Below are positions 13,638 through 26,924 of a stretch of 64,000 nucleotides of DNA, in pieces; position 1 is the first letter of the stretch, and the number at the start of each line of letters is the position of its first letter. The notes below the pieces were generated by a model that worked only from the letters and a program-made list of their open reading frames with translations, was not told the origin of the DNA and made no database searches. A program made the position numbers and the translations under genes. The stretch comes from Sindora glabra (lineage: Eukaryota > Streptophyta > Magnoliopsida > Fabales > Fabaceae). The stretch covers positions 35,238,027 through 35,302,026 of the forward strand of contig CM035233.1 of NCBI GenBank assembly GCA_020226215.1, read 5' to 3'.

Positions 13638-14284
13638 TATCCAAATAATAATAAGCGATTAAGTAATAGAAGTTGTATTAAAAGTGCAATTTTTTAAGAA
13701 ATAGCATATGAATTTGACGAAAGACTGAACATAAACTGATAAAAAAAATAAATAAAATTACGTCCTATAAAATAAAATAAAATAGCTCACATAAGAAGAA
13801 GTTTTTACAAAATTTTTTAATTTTTATTATTAATTGAATAATTTTGAGTAATTTATAAAAATTTTAAAAATGAATTAAAAACTTCAACTTGTTGCCTGAA
13901 CTTATTTTTTTGTATGAACCCATAAGATTTTTATCTCACAAAAATGAAGTGAAAACAAATAGCAAGACTAAATTATACCAAAAAGATCATCACTTAACTT
14001 ATGCAGAGTAAAATGTAAGGTAAGTTGGAAAGGGCATGACTTGGCGGTACCTGCTAAACTGAACGGTGAAAGCGTCAAACACTAACGGTTGCAACGAAAA
14101 AGGTGGAGCAGGAGAGTTAATTGTCATTTCATGAACAGAAAAGGATCTGTTTGAAGCATGCCAAAATTACTGGGGGAATAGATATAATTTCTCTAATAAA
14201 ATATAGCTTTGTCAAGTCTACTTATTTATTTATTTTATTTTATTTTTGAAATTCTTGCCTATTATATTATTTTATATTGGGATA

Positions 14285-14582
14285 GTATGTATATAATTAA
14301 TTATAATTTTTATGAAATTTTATTACAAAATTCATAATATTTTAATATAATGTTCTATTGTTTAATAATATAAATTATAAAAGTGTAATTATTCATATAA
14401 AATTTATATTTTTTTATAAAATTTTATAATATTTTATATAAATCTTGCAATACAAAATAATGATGAATCAATACAAAAATTTTAAAAATTATTACAAAAT
14501 TTTATAAAAAATGTAAACTTTATATAAAATATTATAAATTTTATTAAAAAGCCATATAAAATTTATGAGATTATATACATAC
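14285..14582 (+). mobile_element. 300-bp MITE, family M2 copy 2
   Basis: A 298-bp element with inverted ends GTATGTATATAAT and ATTATATACATAC, flanked on both sides by TA (14283-14284 and 14583-14584). A TA target duplication with a short element fits Tc1/mariner (Stowaway-type) MITEs, though the ends are not the classic Stowaway CTCCCTCC. It is in direct orientation with the copy at 13337-13637, about 650 bp away. No coding capacity. Confidence 0.65.
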
Positions 14583-14613
14583 TACTTTAACTCATAGTAG
14601 TGCAGAAGAATTC

Positions 14614-14622
<9 letters not shown>

Positions 14623-14668
<46 letters not shown>
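14623..14668. repeat. (AT)n microsatellite, 46 bp
   Basis: Twenty-three uninterrupted AT dinucleotides, about 40 bp right of the MITE at 14285-14582. Likely polymorphic in length. Confidence 0.95.
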
Positions 14669-14669
<1 letters not shown>

Positions 14670-14670
<1 letters not shown>

Positions 14671-16850
14671 AATAGTTTTCACTAGGGTATGATTTTGAAA
14701 AAGGAGGCAAAATGGGACATATAATATCCTTATCTATACTGAAATTTTAGTTTCAATATCTTAACTTCTATTGCGCTTAGAGAGGAAATTATCCTTAAAT
14801 ACGGATAAAATTGAATCATAGAAGCAAGTTAAGAGTTTAAAAAATCATAAAAGTATAGAAATATGAATTATATAAAATATGTAAAATATCAAATTAAATG
14901 TCATTTAAGTATTAATTTTTATTAAAAAATTTGTCAAAATTACGTTATTAAGTAAGATTGTAAATTTTTTAAAACAATTTAGAATAATTGATTTCAAATA
15001 AAAGTCAGGGATTATAATTAAAATTTCAGTAAAAATTAGAGAATGAAAAACATATTTTTGTCATAATTTTTTTTATAAAAGCTTAACATACGGATCATGC
15101 AATTTATAATTTTTTTATAAAAAAAATTATAAGTATACACAGGGTCACATATGCAATAGATACAAAGTAGCAATTCAATTATTCAAAGTTGTAACAAAAA
15201 TATTGAAGAAAGTTTGTGAATTTCTTTAAAAAATAGCAACATTTTATATTAAAATTATATTTTTAATAAAAGAATTATAAAAATATGTAATAACATGACT
15301 TTACAGAAGGGCTATGCTTTTTGACCAAAATGCTTCTCGGACAAATTTAATTCTTAGAATGCCTTTTTTTTTTTTTAAATCTTATTCCTGAAATATCCCA
15401 TTTTTTTGTCATATCAGCTGGTGCATAAGAGTGAAATTTAACTAGAGACCATTAGAATAAGGTGGCACGCTCCAAGAACCACCAAACCGAGATATTAACG
15501 TGGTTTGTAATTATCATATTCTATATTTATTAATCACTTACTTGTATTAATTTTTAATAAAAGATCAATATCGTTAAATCTCAATCCCAAATCAAATCTT
15601 AAAAATATTATATTTAGAGCTTTGAGTTTTGGGAGTTGGATTTTACAATTAAAGACCAAAGATTTTAGATTTGAGGGTTGGGGTTTGGACATTAGGAGAT
15701 TAAGATTTATGATTTATGAATATAAAAAATGAGGATTTCTGAGATTAATAATATTAATTTTTTATTAAAAATACAAGTAAGGTATTAATAAATATAAAAA
15801 ATGAGATCAATAAATTACATTAGTAAGTTGGCTTGGTGGTTATTTGAAAGAGCTTTATGCTAATGATCTTGAATTCCACCTATGTCAAACCAACTCCATC
15901 TCTGTTAGAAGTGTCTTGCGCGAGTCAAATTAGCCCCGCCGCCAAGTGTGGAATCATCATATATATAATATTGTGCTTTTTAGCACTAATGTGGTAAAAA
16001 AAATGTCATGAAATAAGTTTTAATAGGGGCATTCTAAGAAATAATTTTCCACCGCAAACATTTTAATAATAATAAAAAAAAGCCGACTATTGTGCATGAC
16101 TTTTTTCCCCCTTTAACTTCTCCCATAGTTCTCTATGAGAATCCAAGTCACATATTAGGTTTGACAGATTTAAGGAAATGCTATTTCAATTCTAGCTAAT
16201 ATTAACTCTTTCTTCTATAATCAAAGTATAATTGATCTTTTAGTCAAATTTCACTAACTTCAAAGTTAGCCACAAAATTGAGAGTATGTCCTTGCAAACT
16301 TTTGTCTAAAGTAGAAGATTTGGATTCTAGGGAAAGATAAAGGACTTCGGAAATTGTTTATGCAAATTATATAAGGTGTTCAATTAAGTTGAATAAGAGA
16401 GATTAGGGTTGCGTCACAAAATGATAAATACATAGTTTTCTGATAATCACATCTGTCAAATTAATATGATTGCATCTTTGTAGTGTTGCTATTATGCGAA
16501 ACCTTTCAGCATCCAACCCAGATGCTATATGATTTTTCCAATATCATTACTTCACCTTTTTTTCATCATTACAAGCAAAGTCCAAAAAGTACACACGGAC
16601 AATGTTTTCGCTTTCTAATTATACCCAAAAACTTTCCAATATGATTAAATACTTGCATTATTAATTGTAAATAAATTTTTTTACAAAAAAACCACTGTTA
16701 AATTAAAAGATTTAATATATTAATGCTCCATAAATTGTTAGAATTTTCACTATTACATTATTAACTTACAATTTCACAGTCCTCAATTTTGGTGCTATAG
16801 CATAAATTAAGAGCAACACACTGATTTCCTTTAAGAGGAAAGATTTACAA
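14670..16850. other. AT-rich intergenic sequence
   Basis: No gene or clear mobile element recognised. A slightly more complex stretch at about 15820-15960 has no long open frame. Confidence 0.4.
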
Positions 16851-17822
16851 GAGAAAAATTATAAATAATTTGAATTGCTTAAATTTAACCAGCCAATTAT
16901 ATCTTGTATTTCTCCTTCACAAAATCCTAATTCATTATTTTCTCTCTCATCTAAAATGTATATGCAAAATAATAAATAAGGAAAAGTAAGTGATAAAAGT
17001 CTCGGTCTCTTCATAAAGATATCTTGTATGTTCTCTTTTATAAAGAGAAACCTCTCTACCCTCTTGATAGAATAAAAAATGCAATAATCATTATCTCTAG
17101 AAGATGGAGATCTTGTTTATTAATTAAATTAGGTTATAAATTCTATTTATTATAGAATTCATCCATAATGCATTTGAATATCATACATAACCTAATAAAT
17201 TATAATCACTTAATGTATTGAATATAAAATAATATTAATACTAATAATAATTTATAAATTAATATGAAACTCACATGTAAAATTTTTAATATAAATGAGA
17301 TTGGATTAATCGATCTGACTAATTTAATTAAAATAAATGAGAAAAATTATAAATAATTTGAATTGCTTAAATTTAACCAGCCAATTATATCTTGTATTTC
17401 TCCTTCACAAAATCCTAATTCATTATTTTCTCTCTCATCTAAAATGTATATGCAAAATAATAAATAAGGAAAAGTAAGTGATAAAAGTCTCGGTCTCTCC
17501 ATAAAGATATCTTGTATGTTCTCTTCTATAAAGAGAAATCTCTCTACCCTCTTGATAGAATAAAAAATGCAATAATCATTATCTCTAGAAGATGGAGATC
17601 TTGTTTATTAATTAAATTAGGTTATAAATTCTATTTATTATAGAATTCATCCATAATGCATTTGAATATCATACATAACCTAATAAATTATAATCACTTA
17701 ATGTATTGAATATAAAATAATATTAATACTAATAATAATTTATAAATTAATATGAAACTCACATGTAAAATTTTTAATATAAATGAGATTGGATTAATCG
17801 ATCTGACTAATTTAATTAAAAA
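16851..17822 (+). repeat. Tandem duplication, two ~484-bp units
   Basis: Unit 1 spans 16851-17334 and unit 2 spans 17339-17822, a period of 488 bp with a 4-nt spacer. The units differ at only about three positions by eye (TCTTC/TCTCC, CTTTTAT/CTTCTAT, AACCTC/AATCTC), so the event is recent compared with the decayed repeats around it. The units do not begin TG or end CA, which argues against an LTR pair. No coding capacity. Confidence 0.9.
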
Positions 17823-20182
17823 TTATTTCCCTATCTCTATCTAATTCAAATCGATCTTAAATACCTAAAAATTAGCTGGTCCAACTATTTCATTCCTCTT
17901 CTATTTTTTTTAATTTTACCTTTTTTATTTAGTTATTCAATTTCTGTATGGTTCAACCCACATGGTTTCTAAAAGAATTCATTAGCAGTTGAAAATGATA
18001 CTACATTCTCACTTTAGAATACGAAAATTGAATTATTTTTGTGTTTTATGATTTTAAATTTGATATCATAAAAGATATTGGTGTTTGAATGATTTTTAAT
18101 TGTTGCATTAATTTGTCAGTTTTATAAATTTTATATTAGTTTTATTTATTAAATTTTCTGTCTTTTATATAATAAGTCTTATATTTTGAGTGTGAATATT
18201 TAATATATAAGTTTAAATTTGATGTATTGTAATTTTTTTTACACTACCAATAAATAAAAATATGATATCTCATTAAAAATTAATATTAATTAAGAATTTT
18301 TACTAATAGAAAAAATTAATAATTTTTAAATAATATAATAATATATTAATATGTAATAATACAAAATTGATTTATACTAATGATGAATTAAATTTAAAAT
18401 TTTAATTTATTTGTAAGATTTAATATAATACATTTATGTTTTTATCTATGAATTCATCTAATTTAAATGGTTGAACAATCAAATCATGAACCGAACAATC
18501 CATCCATCGGCTTGTGGTTTGGACAATTTTACAAAATATTGAATATATTTATTATATAAATTGTGTACATGAAATTTTATATCGATTGAAAATTAATAGA
18601 TATAATTTCATCAATAAAATTTAAAATTAATATAAAATTTTATTTTAATTATCAGTAAATTTCAACTATTTGATTATATGTTTGTTGTTATTCAAATTTT
18701 GCATGAGGAATACGATGATTATTTATAAATTAATAATTAGATAAAAGAAAATCATATTTTAAAAATGTAATTGATGCTGTCAATACTCTAACACTTGGAC
18801 CAGATGGTCACCACTTACATATATGAAAATTTTTTCGTACTTTTTCGCATGTTATTCTCAAATTTTAAAATTTTTCTTAGAAAGTTTGAATTTTTTTTTC
18901 AAGAATTTGTATTGCACACTTAATTTATGTTGTTGACACTTTCTATATTACACGTAAAATTTGTATAAAATTACTAATTTTGATGAAAAAATTTACAAAA
19001 AGAAATTCAACTTCAGTGAAAGATTTCAATAAAATTTGCGACAACCACAGTGCATGCCATAGTAAAAATATTTAGGGTGGGAACGCGTCGAGCAGAATTG
19101 ATACAAATTATATCATTATTATAGAAATATAAACATATATTGTATAATTAGTAAAAATTACATCAATTTTTAATTATAGGTGACAATGTGTACAATTTGG
19201 ATAGATTTAATCTAAATGATTCATATTCATTAAGAATTTGTTATTTTAAATTTATTAAAAATTTAAACTCATTAAGAATTAGATAAAATAAAATTAAAAG
19301 GTTTAAAATGAATCCATCTAAACTCATTAGCAAAAATATTATTTTAAAAAAAATTAATAAAAAATTATTTTTTTTATTAATAATAATTACACTTGTTAAT
19401 TATGAATTATATTCATTTTCTTATTGATATTCATTATTTGAATTTATTCATATTAATATTGTGGTAAATACAAATTATATCATTATTAAATTATCAAATA
19501 AAAATTGTATTAGATTAATTTATAAATAATTATTTATCTACTTGCATTTTCATGAGATAGACTCCTGCATTTGTATAAATTAATATTATAAAATAAAAAA
19601 TTATTTTAAACAACTTTCATAATTTAATGTAAATTTAAATATTTTAAAATTATTTACCTTAAATAAACTATCACAATACATATCCTTATATTTATGATAA
19701 TATTGATACTAATTCTCATATAATAATAAGTTAAATATATAATATATTATTCAAACATGTCTAATATGATATTAAAAAAAATTCAAAATGTATTAAATAT
19801 TTACAAGAGATAAATCCACACATTCTATAAAATAAAATTATAAAAATAAAGAAAATATTATATGAAAATATTTTTATAATGTAATATAAATTTTAATAGG
19901 TCTAGTGTAAGCAATTTAAGAATTATTAAATATTTACATAAGATAAATTTATACGTTGCATAAATTAATATTATAAGATAAATTTTTATAATTTAATGTA
20001 AATTTTAACAAATACAATGTGATGTCCAAAAAGGACACAAGACCTATTAGATATTTGATTATTAGATCCAACTGCAAATCATTTAGTAATGAGTTCAATT
20101 TGGACAAGATTAATTAGATATATATCTATTAGTTTGGGCATAAATATTTTTACCATTTTTGTTTTCAACATATATTTAAATG
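17823..20182. other. AT-rich intergenic sequence
   Basis: Low-complexity AT-rich DNA with no recognisable gene, RNA or element boundary. Confidence 0.4.
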
Positions 20183-21850
20183 AGCAACATTATATATTAG
20201 TTATAACATCAATTATATATCTAATGTGAAAAAATATTAAAATATTAATTTTTTTAGTTATAACATTGATTATATAGCTAACATAAAAAAAATGTTACAA
20301 AATCAATAAAAATAGAAATCCTTTTTAATATTTTTATACATTTTATTTCAATTTTTTTAAATCACATCGAAATTTTGGTTAAAAAAAAGAAAATTTTTCT
20401 TTTAATTTTTTTATATTTCATATCAATTTTTTACAAAAGAATCCAACATAATATATATATAAAATAATTTTTTAATATCAAAATTTTGTTTCCTTATTAG
20501 CTTGTTTATAGTAAAAATTAAATAAACTTAGAATCCCACAAAAAAAAGTATTTTAATTTAAAAAATTTGAAAAGGCTATGGGTTCATGCTCAATTATTCA
20601 TTTGGGATAATTTTTTTAATTTTACATAACTTTTTAATATTTATCTATCTATAAACTGCCTTAGAATTGTAAAAAAATGGTCATTTTGATAAATTTCTAT
20701 CATTTTTTTATCTCTTATTGTTGATTAACTGACTTTAAACTCTACTGCAATATTTTGTTAAATAAATTATAAGCATTTAAAAGTCAAATACAACCACAAA
20801 AATTATAAAAAGGAAACACATATACAATTTTCTTAAAAATTATTAAAAAATGAAATAAATAGACGAATTGGTAATTAAAGGAATAGAAGTAAGAAAAACA
20901 ATCCTTATATTCAAATTGTAAAACAATGGACTAAACATGACATTTACTTTATACTTAATATTATTTGACGGAATATTGATAGTTTACTAAAATGTGATAA
21001 AAGATGAAGTGAGATATAAAGTTTTGCAAAGGGAGTTCAATGGAGATGGAGATTAAGTTTCAAAACAAGTAAGAAGGAAAGGAAGAGTGAGAGTGATAAA
21101 AAGATTTATTTTATTTATAATGCAAAATTTTATCACTTTTATGACTTTAAAAGACAATTTTTTAGGATTCAACATCTAAAATTTTCTCATATTATTAAAA
21201 ATGTCATTATTCTTATGACTTTATCATTTTTTTTTTTTGAAATTAAAGTTTAAAGTTTTCCAAAAAAAATACATTAACTTTTTAAAGAACCAATTTAAAG
21301 TTTTCTCATATGTTTTTAAATGGTTCAATAACTTTAGACATTGATTTTCTTTAATTAAGAATCAATATTTAAAGTTTTCCTTCTGTCACCATGACTTTAA
21401 ACACCATTTTTCTTATGAATCAAATAAAGTCATGTAGTAAGAAAGTATGTTAATTTTTTTTAAGAACTAATATTTATAAATTTTTTATATTTTCAAAAAT
21501 ATTATTGGTCCCATGACTTTAAATATTAATTATTTTATAAATTGAAATTTGAAGATTCACAAAAATAAAATATATTATTTTTTTTAAATTGAAGTCTAAA
21601 GCTTCCTAATATTTGTAAAAATATCATTACTTTCATAATTTTAGACATTAATTATTTTGAGAATTGATATTTATACGTCTTTTAATGTCAGTTTGTTAAT
21701 CAACCAATATTTAAAACTTAGCTTTAAAAAAATCGATGCTTTGTTTGAGTCTTTATATTAAGTTTTTATGTAATTCCAAAAACATCATTATGTTGATATA
21801 ACTGTTGATATTAAATTTAATAAATATCTATTTGTATTTTTGTAGTAGTA
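20183..21850 (+). mobile_element. Non-autonomous CACTA-like element, copy 2
   Basis: The right end finishes TTTTTGTAGTAGTA (21837-21850), as in the copy at 7688-9523, and about 1 kb of interior aligns with that copy, including GGAATAGAAGTAAGAAAAAC at about 20880 and GACATTTACTTTATACTTAA at about 20938. Between about 21160 and 21720 there are several degenerate subterminal repeats built on AAAGTTTTCC and ATGACTTTAAACA. The left end is decayed, so its coordinate is approximate. No coding capacity. Confidence 0.45.
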
Positions 21851-23604
21851 AATATTTGTGAAATCATTTAAAATAAATAAATTCCAGCTTAAATTCGAAT
21901 TCATTAAAATAAAATATTTGAAAGTTTGAGCTTAATTAGAATATGAGTGAAAAATAAATTTATATAATCTTATTGAATTAATATATTATTTACTTAAACT
22001 TTTTTTATCAAATTTTGAATATTTGAATTTGATCACTTGGATTTTTTTTTGTGAGCGAGCTTGAATTTTAATCATATGATAAAAAGCATGCAAATTCTAT
22101 TTGTATTTTTAATGAAAAATCTTTTATAGGAAAAATATTATTAAAATAAGTTATATAAATTATTTTGCACATGTTAAATCTTATCAAATATATAAATAAA
22201 ATAAACTCCCACCCTCCGACTTATGATTGAACTTGATTTTCCCCTAAAATATAAGTGCTACATTTTGTTCTCTGATGTCAAATCTCTTTCTAAGGATCTG
22301 CCTCTGGATCCACACTTTTGTTCAAGTCACTTTCCAATCAACTTTTACGTCTCTTTTGGGGGAAAAAAAAAGAAAAAAAGTCATCTCCTTAAAAAAAAAA
22401 AATGCAAAGTCAAAGAAACGAAGCGAGGGAGGAAAGATAAACAGAAATCACGGAACAAACACGTCTCATTTTAATCACATAACAGGTTGATTAGACAAAT
22501 GATCGCATGTACCCCCAAATCCAGGAACTGTACGGATTTGGCCCTGAAGTTCCATGTTTTGGGTTCATACAATAAATCCTGCACTTTCTTTTTTCTTTAA
22601 GATGAAAGTTTTAAGAATATAGAATAAGCTGTTCTATTACAAGACAAGTACATTATGGACTTCTTTCAAAATTTAAAGCGAAGATTTATAAATCGCTTCA
22701 TTAATCTCTTAGCATCGTGGCAACTAAATTCGGATACAAAATATAAATGATGGGAGACTATTTTTTTTTAATAATTATGAGTGGAATCTCTTACAAGATT
22801 AATGGTGTTTCAAACCTATGACACTAGGGAGTAAAGTTTTTAAAATTAATATCAAATGTCATTGTATCATTAAAGAAAATGATTGTAATTTTTTTTTAAT
22901 TTAAATCAAAACATAAGCACATGAAAATTTATCAAAATAATTAGAATATTTCTCTTTGAATATTTGACCCTTCCATTGAAGAAGCTCCCATAATATCTGA
23001 AAAACTCTAATTAATTCTCAGAATTTTTTGAAAGAAAATTCAAGAATAATTTTATTGATAGGCAAGCTTTCACTCTGAGTGTTTCCCCCCCCCCCCCCTC
23101 TCTTTTTTACACACAATGAGGTCAAAGTCTACCATTTATAGATAGCCAGGAAAGGTGAGAATGAGATTTAGATAGTATGATTTTGCAATATACAACCAAG
23201 AAATTAAATTTGACATCACTTAAATTATTTGTGTTGATGCAAGACATGCTTGTTTGATTGAGATGGATTTGAGGTGTGTTGAATAGTGAAAACAGCTTGA
23301 AAAGATCTATGAGAAGAAAACAAGAACTTGATGACATTTTTCCTATAACAGTAATGCAGCAGTCATAATCCCATCTTCATGTATCGGACGACTATGATTG
23401 ACCGACCACCAATATGTTGTATGGTTAATGTCCTCCTAGAGGACACAATCCATCCTCAGATAGTTGCACTTTTGGAAATATGAATTTCATAGCCATCAAT
23501 TTTAAGGATTGAATGCTAAATCAGAAGCGGACATTAATAATTCAAAATATTGCCAGCGAAAAATGCGAGGTGAATGTTAAATCTACCACAAAGTGCTTAT
23601 ATAT
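21851..23604. other. Intergenic sequence with an unexplained island
   Basis: The part at 22200-22560 has higher complexity (CTCCCACCCTCCGACTTATG; CTGCCTCTGGATCCACAC) but its overlapping open frames at 22223-22490 look lysine-rich because of A-tracts rather than real coding. A further island lies at about 23340-23560. No gene is supported. Confidence 0.35.
23085..23098 (+). repeat. Poly(C) run of 14
   Basis: Fourteen consecutive C residues followed by a CT-rich run, unusual in a sequence this AT-rich. Likely length-variable, and its length here may be a sequencing or assembly estimate. Confidence 0.85.
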
Positions 23605-24088
23605 TGCCCGAGAATCTTGAAGATTGCTGAATACAATAATTAAAAGAAAATAGGAAATCGTGGGTCTAAAACGTAACCCAAGAAGCTGTCCTTTAAATAA
23701 ATTTGCCTTCATTATTTGTTGTAGGATTAATGGCAAAAATGCCCCTAAAATTATTCAAAGCACTTGCAAAGATGGAACAACGATAATCTAATAATCTCTC
23801 TTTCAAGAATTTCTTTAAGAGTAGCATGTGAGTGGTTGTGTATGTGTGTGTAGGAAAGAGAGAGCAAATTGCAATAATTTTTTAATTTATGTAAAAGATT
23901 CATATAAACCGTTAGATATTTTTAATTTAACATGCACACACATACTTCTAAGTGCTAAGTAATCCTAAAATTAAATATTAATATCATCAATATTTATATT
24001 TCCAAAAACTAATTCCACCTCTTGTAATTTCTTTCTTTTTATTCTCTCTCATTTTTACTTTTTTTTAATTTTAGTAATTAATCAACTA
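23605..24088 (-). repeat. 3' LTR of the copia element
   Basis: About 484 bp aligning with 28672-29373; shared segments include the AGGAAATCGTG / AGGAAATTGTG region, TTAATGGCAAAAA, and the CACACACATAC and TTCTTTTTATTCT blocks near the right end. Its outer base pair has decayed from TG to TA on the minus strand. It lacks a ~230-bp segment present in the other LTR. Confidence 0.65.
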
Positions 24089-24640
24089 TTCCCTACTTAG
24101 TTTGTAAAACAAAATCATTATCTTTATTTCAAATAAAGTTAGGCATAAAGAAAAATATTTTTCAATTGAATTTTTTCTTAGTGTAAATATTTCCTCAAGC
24201 TTTATTAGAAATTATGCTGACATTATCCTTTGAACCATAATTCTTAATTAAAATAGAAATATCACACATATGACTTTATTTAGCTTTTAAGAAGTTTCTA
24301 GATAACTATAACACTCATATGGTCATGTGCTTCATTTAAATTTTCATGAACATGTACAATAGTTAACTCCAAACTTTTGTTAAAAGTGGCACCACTTCTT
24401 ATGTCTATATAGGTAAAGTCCCTTTAATACCTTATTTTGATCGATTTTTCTTAAATCTTCTTTAAAAGTCTATTACTTAACTTTGTCACTTATAACATGT
24501 ATATAGCATTAACTTGGAATGGCAATAAGTTCTCCTTTTTTTTAATGATTCATAATCATGAATCAATAATTTGTTTTTGCATATTAAACCTTTTAACTAG
24601 ATTTAGTCTAGGCAAGGTTGGATTTCCATTATTGGTGATT

Positions 24641-24847
24641 TTAGTTAGGAGGCTTTAGTCCTATTCCTAAATATACTTCTTTTACCAAAGAAGCAGTAAA
24701 TCCTTTTATGAAAGGATTTGCCAAGTTTGTACTTGACCTTACATATTCATGTCTTAAGCTTATATGTCTAGACTTTCCATTGCATACTTTATTGAATGCC
24801 TTTGATATAATAGCTTCATTATCATAATTTAAGGAGATGGTTGGCAT
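24641..24847 (-). pseudogene. Copia RNase H remnant
   Basis: A 68-residue open piece containing SRHISLRHEYVRSSTNLANP followed by FIKGF, which matches the conserved end of the copia RNase H domain (typically ...RHIxxRHHFVR...NxADxxTK). It lies downstream of the reverse transcriptase on the same strand, next to the 3' LTR. The upstream part of the domain is broken by stops and frameshifts. Confidence 0.8.
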
Positions 24848-25402
24848 AGGTTGTGACCATAACTTTATTTAGAGTAATAAATTTCTTCGTCATTCTATCA
24901 CTTTTCCTATTATAGCTAAAGCCACTTACTTAGATTCCATAATAGAATGAGTTATGCATGTTTATTTCTTGGAAGCCCACAAAGTGACTCCTTCATCAAG
25001 GGTTACTACCTAACCTAATATAACTTATTGTCACTTGCACCAGTTATCCAACTAGCATTTATATACCATCTAATGATATTAAAAAATTGTAATAAAACAA
25101 TCCCAAATTCATGGTTTTTTTTTTCAAGATACCCTAGGACTTTTAAAATTACTTTTTAATGACCAGTACTTGGATTATAAGTATATTGTGAAAGTTTGCA
25201 AACTATAAAAGAGATATTAAGTCTTGTGCAGTGCATTACATACATAAAGTTACCAATGATATTGGCATATTCAAGCTATGCAACTAGTTTTCCTTTATTT
25301 TATTTTATTTTATTTGAGATTGTGTGAATTGTCATATGGTGCATTCATGTTTGCAATGCTTAAGTGTTTATATTTTTTAATCGATTTCTCAATGTAGTGA
25401 GA

Positions 25403-25985
25403 TTAATTTATGACATAATCACCACTATGTTTTCTCACTTTGTTGCATAACATACTATTTATTTCTCTAAGTTCTTTTATCTTGAATCTTAATGTTAAAT
25501 ACTTCTTAGTTTCATTTAGACCAAGCATATCTATTCCAATTATTACTATATCATCCACATATAGGCATATAATTACACCATAAATCTTAGTAAACTTTGT
25601 ATATATGCATATATTTATGTGATTATGCTTGAAACCATGAGATAGAACAACTGAAACAAACTTTTCATGCCATATAAAGATTTTACTAGTTTGCATACTT
25701 TCTTTTCATTCCTAGTTAAAACAGAACTCACTAGTTGTTTCATGTAAACTTCTACATCAAGTTCACAATTCAAAAATAACATCCATTTGATGCATGTGCA
25801 TATTATACAATGAAGATAATGCAAAAAGTACTTTAATAGATGTTATCCTAGCCATAGGTGCATATGTGTTAAAGTAATCTATCTTTTCCTTTTTGCCTAA
25901 AACCATTTGCAACTAATGTAGCTTTAAAAGCCTGTAAAGATCCATTAGAATCATATTCTTCATCTAAATACCCATTTAAAACCTA
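25403..25985 (-). pseudogene. Copia reverse transcriptase remnant
   Basis: Read on the minus strand in shifting frames: NGSLQAFKATLVANGFRQKG, then FLNCELDVEVYMKQ and VCKLVKSLYGMK, then the catalytic YVDDIVIIG, then LTLRFKIKELREI. These are the ordered landmarks of the Ty1/copia reverse transcriptase (RVT_2): the KARLVAKGF start, AFLNGELDEEVYM, SLYGLKQ, YVDD and the F-MKDLG region. The YVDD catalytic pair is intact, but the frame changes at least twice and stops intervene, so no full enzyme can be made. Confidence 0.85.
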
Positions 25986-26179
25986 TATGTTTTGGACTAA
26001 GGTGAATCCTCTAATACCCAAGTATTGTTAAACATTCACACCTTCCTTCCAAAAATCATGTTGTTAGCCATATTTATTTTAAATATCATGCTAACTTGCA
26101 AATCTAAGACCATAGTAATGATTTCATTAGATTTGGTCTCAATTATATTTGTTGTATGAGCATTATTCTATTTCTACTT

Positions 26180-26900
26180 CATCTTGTATTTGAATTCATG
26201 CTTTAGATGTCCTTTCGTACCACAAAAAAAAATTCCTTTTATTTTTTCTTTAGTCTAGGAACAGAATTAGAATTAGGTTCTAGGTTTTTCCTCTTCTTAC
26301 CAACAATATTTTGAGATTTCCTTGTAAATTTCCATAAAATTCACTTTCTACAATAATTTAATATGCTTTTTTTTCCTATAAATTTTGAGTTTCCTCCTTT
26401 ATCTATAAATTTTCAAAATCTAACTTAAAGTGAAATTTTTATTGGAATGCAAAAGTTTCCTTTTGTAGTTATTCTAACTAAAGGATAATCTCATAATAAT
26501 CACCCCTTCCTATATTGATTTGGAGTTATCAACTTTCAACTCATTTAATTTCAAAACCAAAATTTGTAAATTATGGACTTGATCCATAATAGAAATACTA
26601 TTAATCATCACAATTCAAACTATTACACAATTAAAAATTTATCCATCCTTTGCTTTTCATTATCATATTTATTTTCAATAGCATTCCATATCTCCTTTGG
26701 GGATGAGATTGGATGATAAAAATCACCCAATCAATCATATAACATATGTAGAAAATATCACTTACATAGCACTTTTTCATCAATATTTTTCCTTTACTTC
26801 ATAATGATCTTGGCATCTTCACCTTTTGTAAGTTCTAGAATTGGAGGCTTATTTAGATTAAGCATATGCCATATCTTCATGGCAATTAATAAAAATTTCA
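26180..26900 (-). pseudogene. Copia gag remnant with degenerate zinc knuckle
   Basis: The minus strand at 26641-26702 encodes EIWNAIENKYDNEKQRMD, typical of the copia gag (UBN2) domain. At 26188-26232 it encodes FFCGTKGHLKHEF, a CCHC zinc knuckle whose first and last cysteines are lost. Stops and frameshifts lie between. The solo LTR at 26925 starts just upstream of this remnant, so the insertion separates gag from the 5' LTR. Confidence 0.7.
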
Positions 26901-26924
26901 TTTTAACTTTCTAGCAGTTGAAGT

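Noticed and set aside
16851..17822. Tandem units as an LTR pair or CRISPR-like array
   Set aside because: Only two units, a 4-nt spacer, no TG...CA ends and no internal region.
22223..22490. Two overlapping plus-strand open frames
   Set aside because: Lysine-rich because of A-tracts, in two frames at once, with no domain content.
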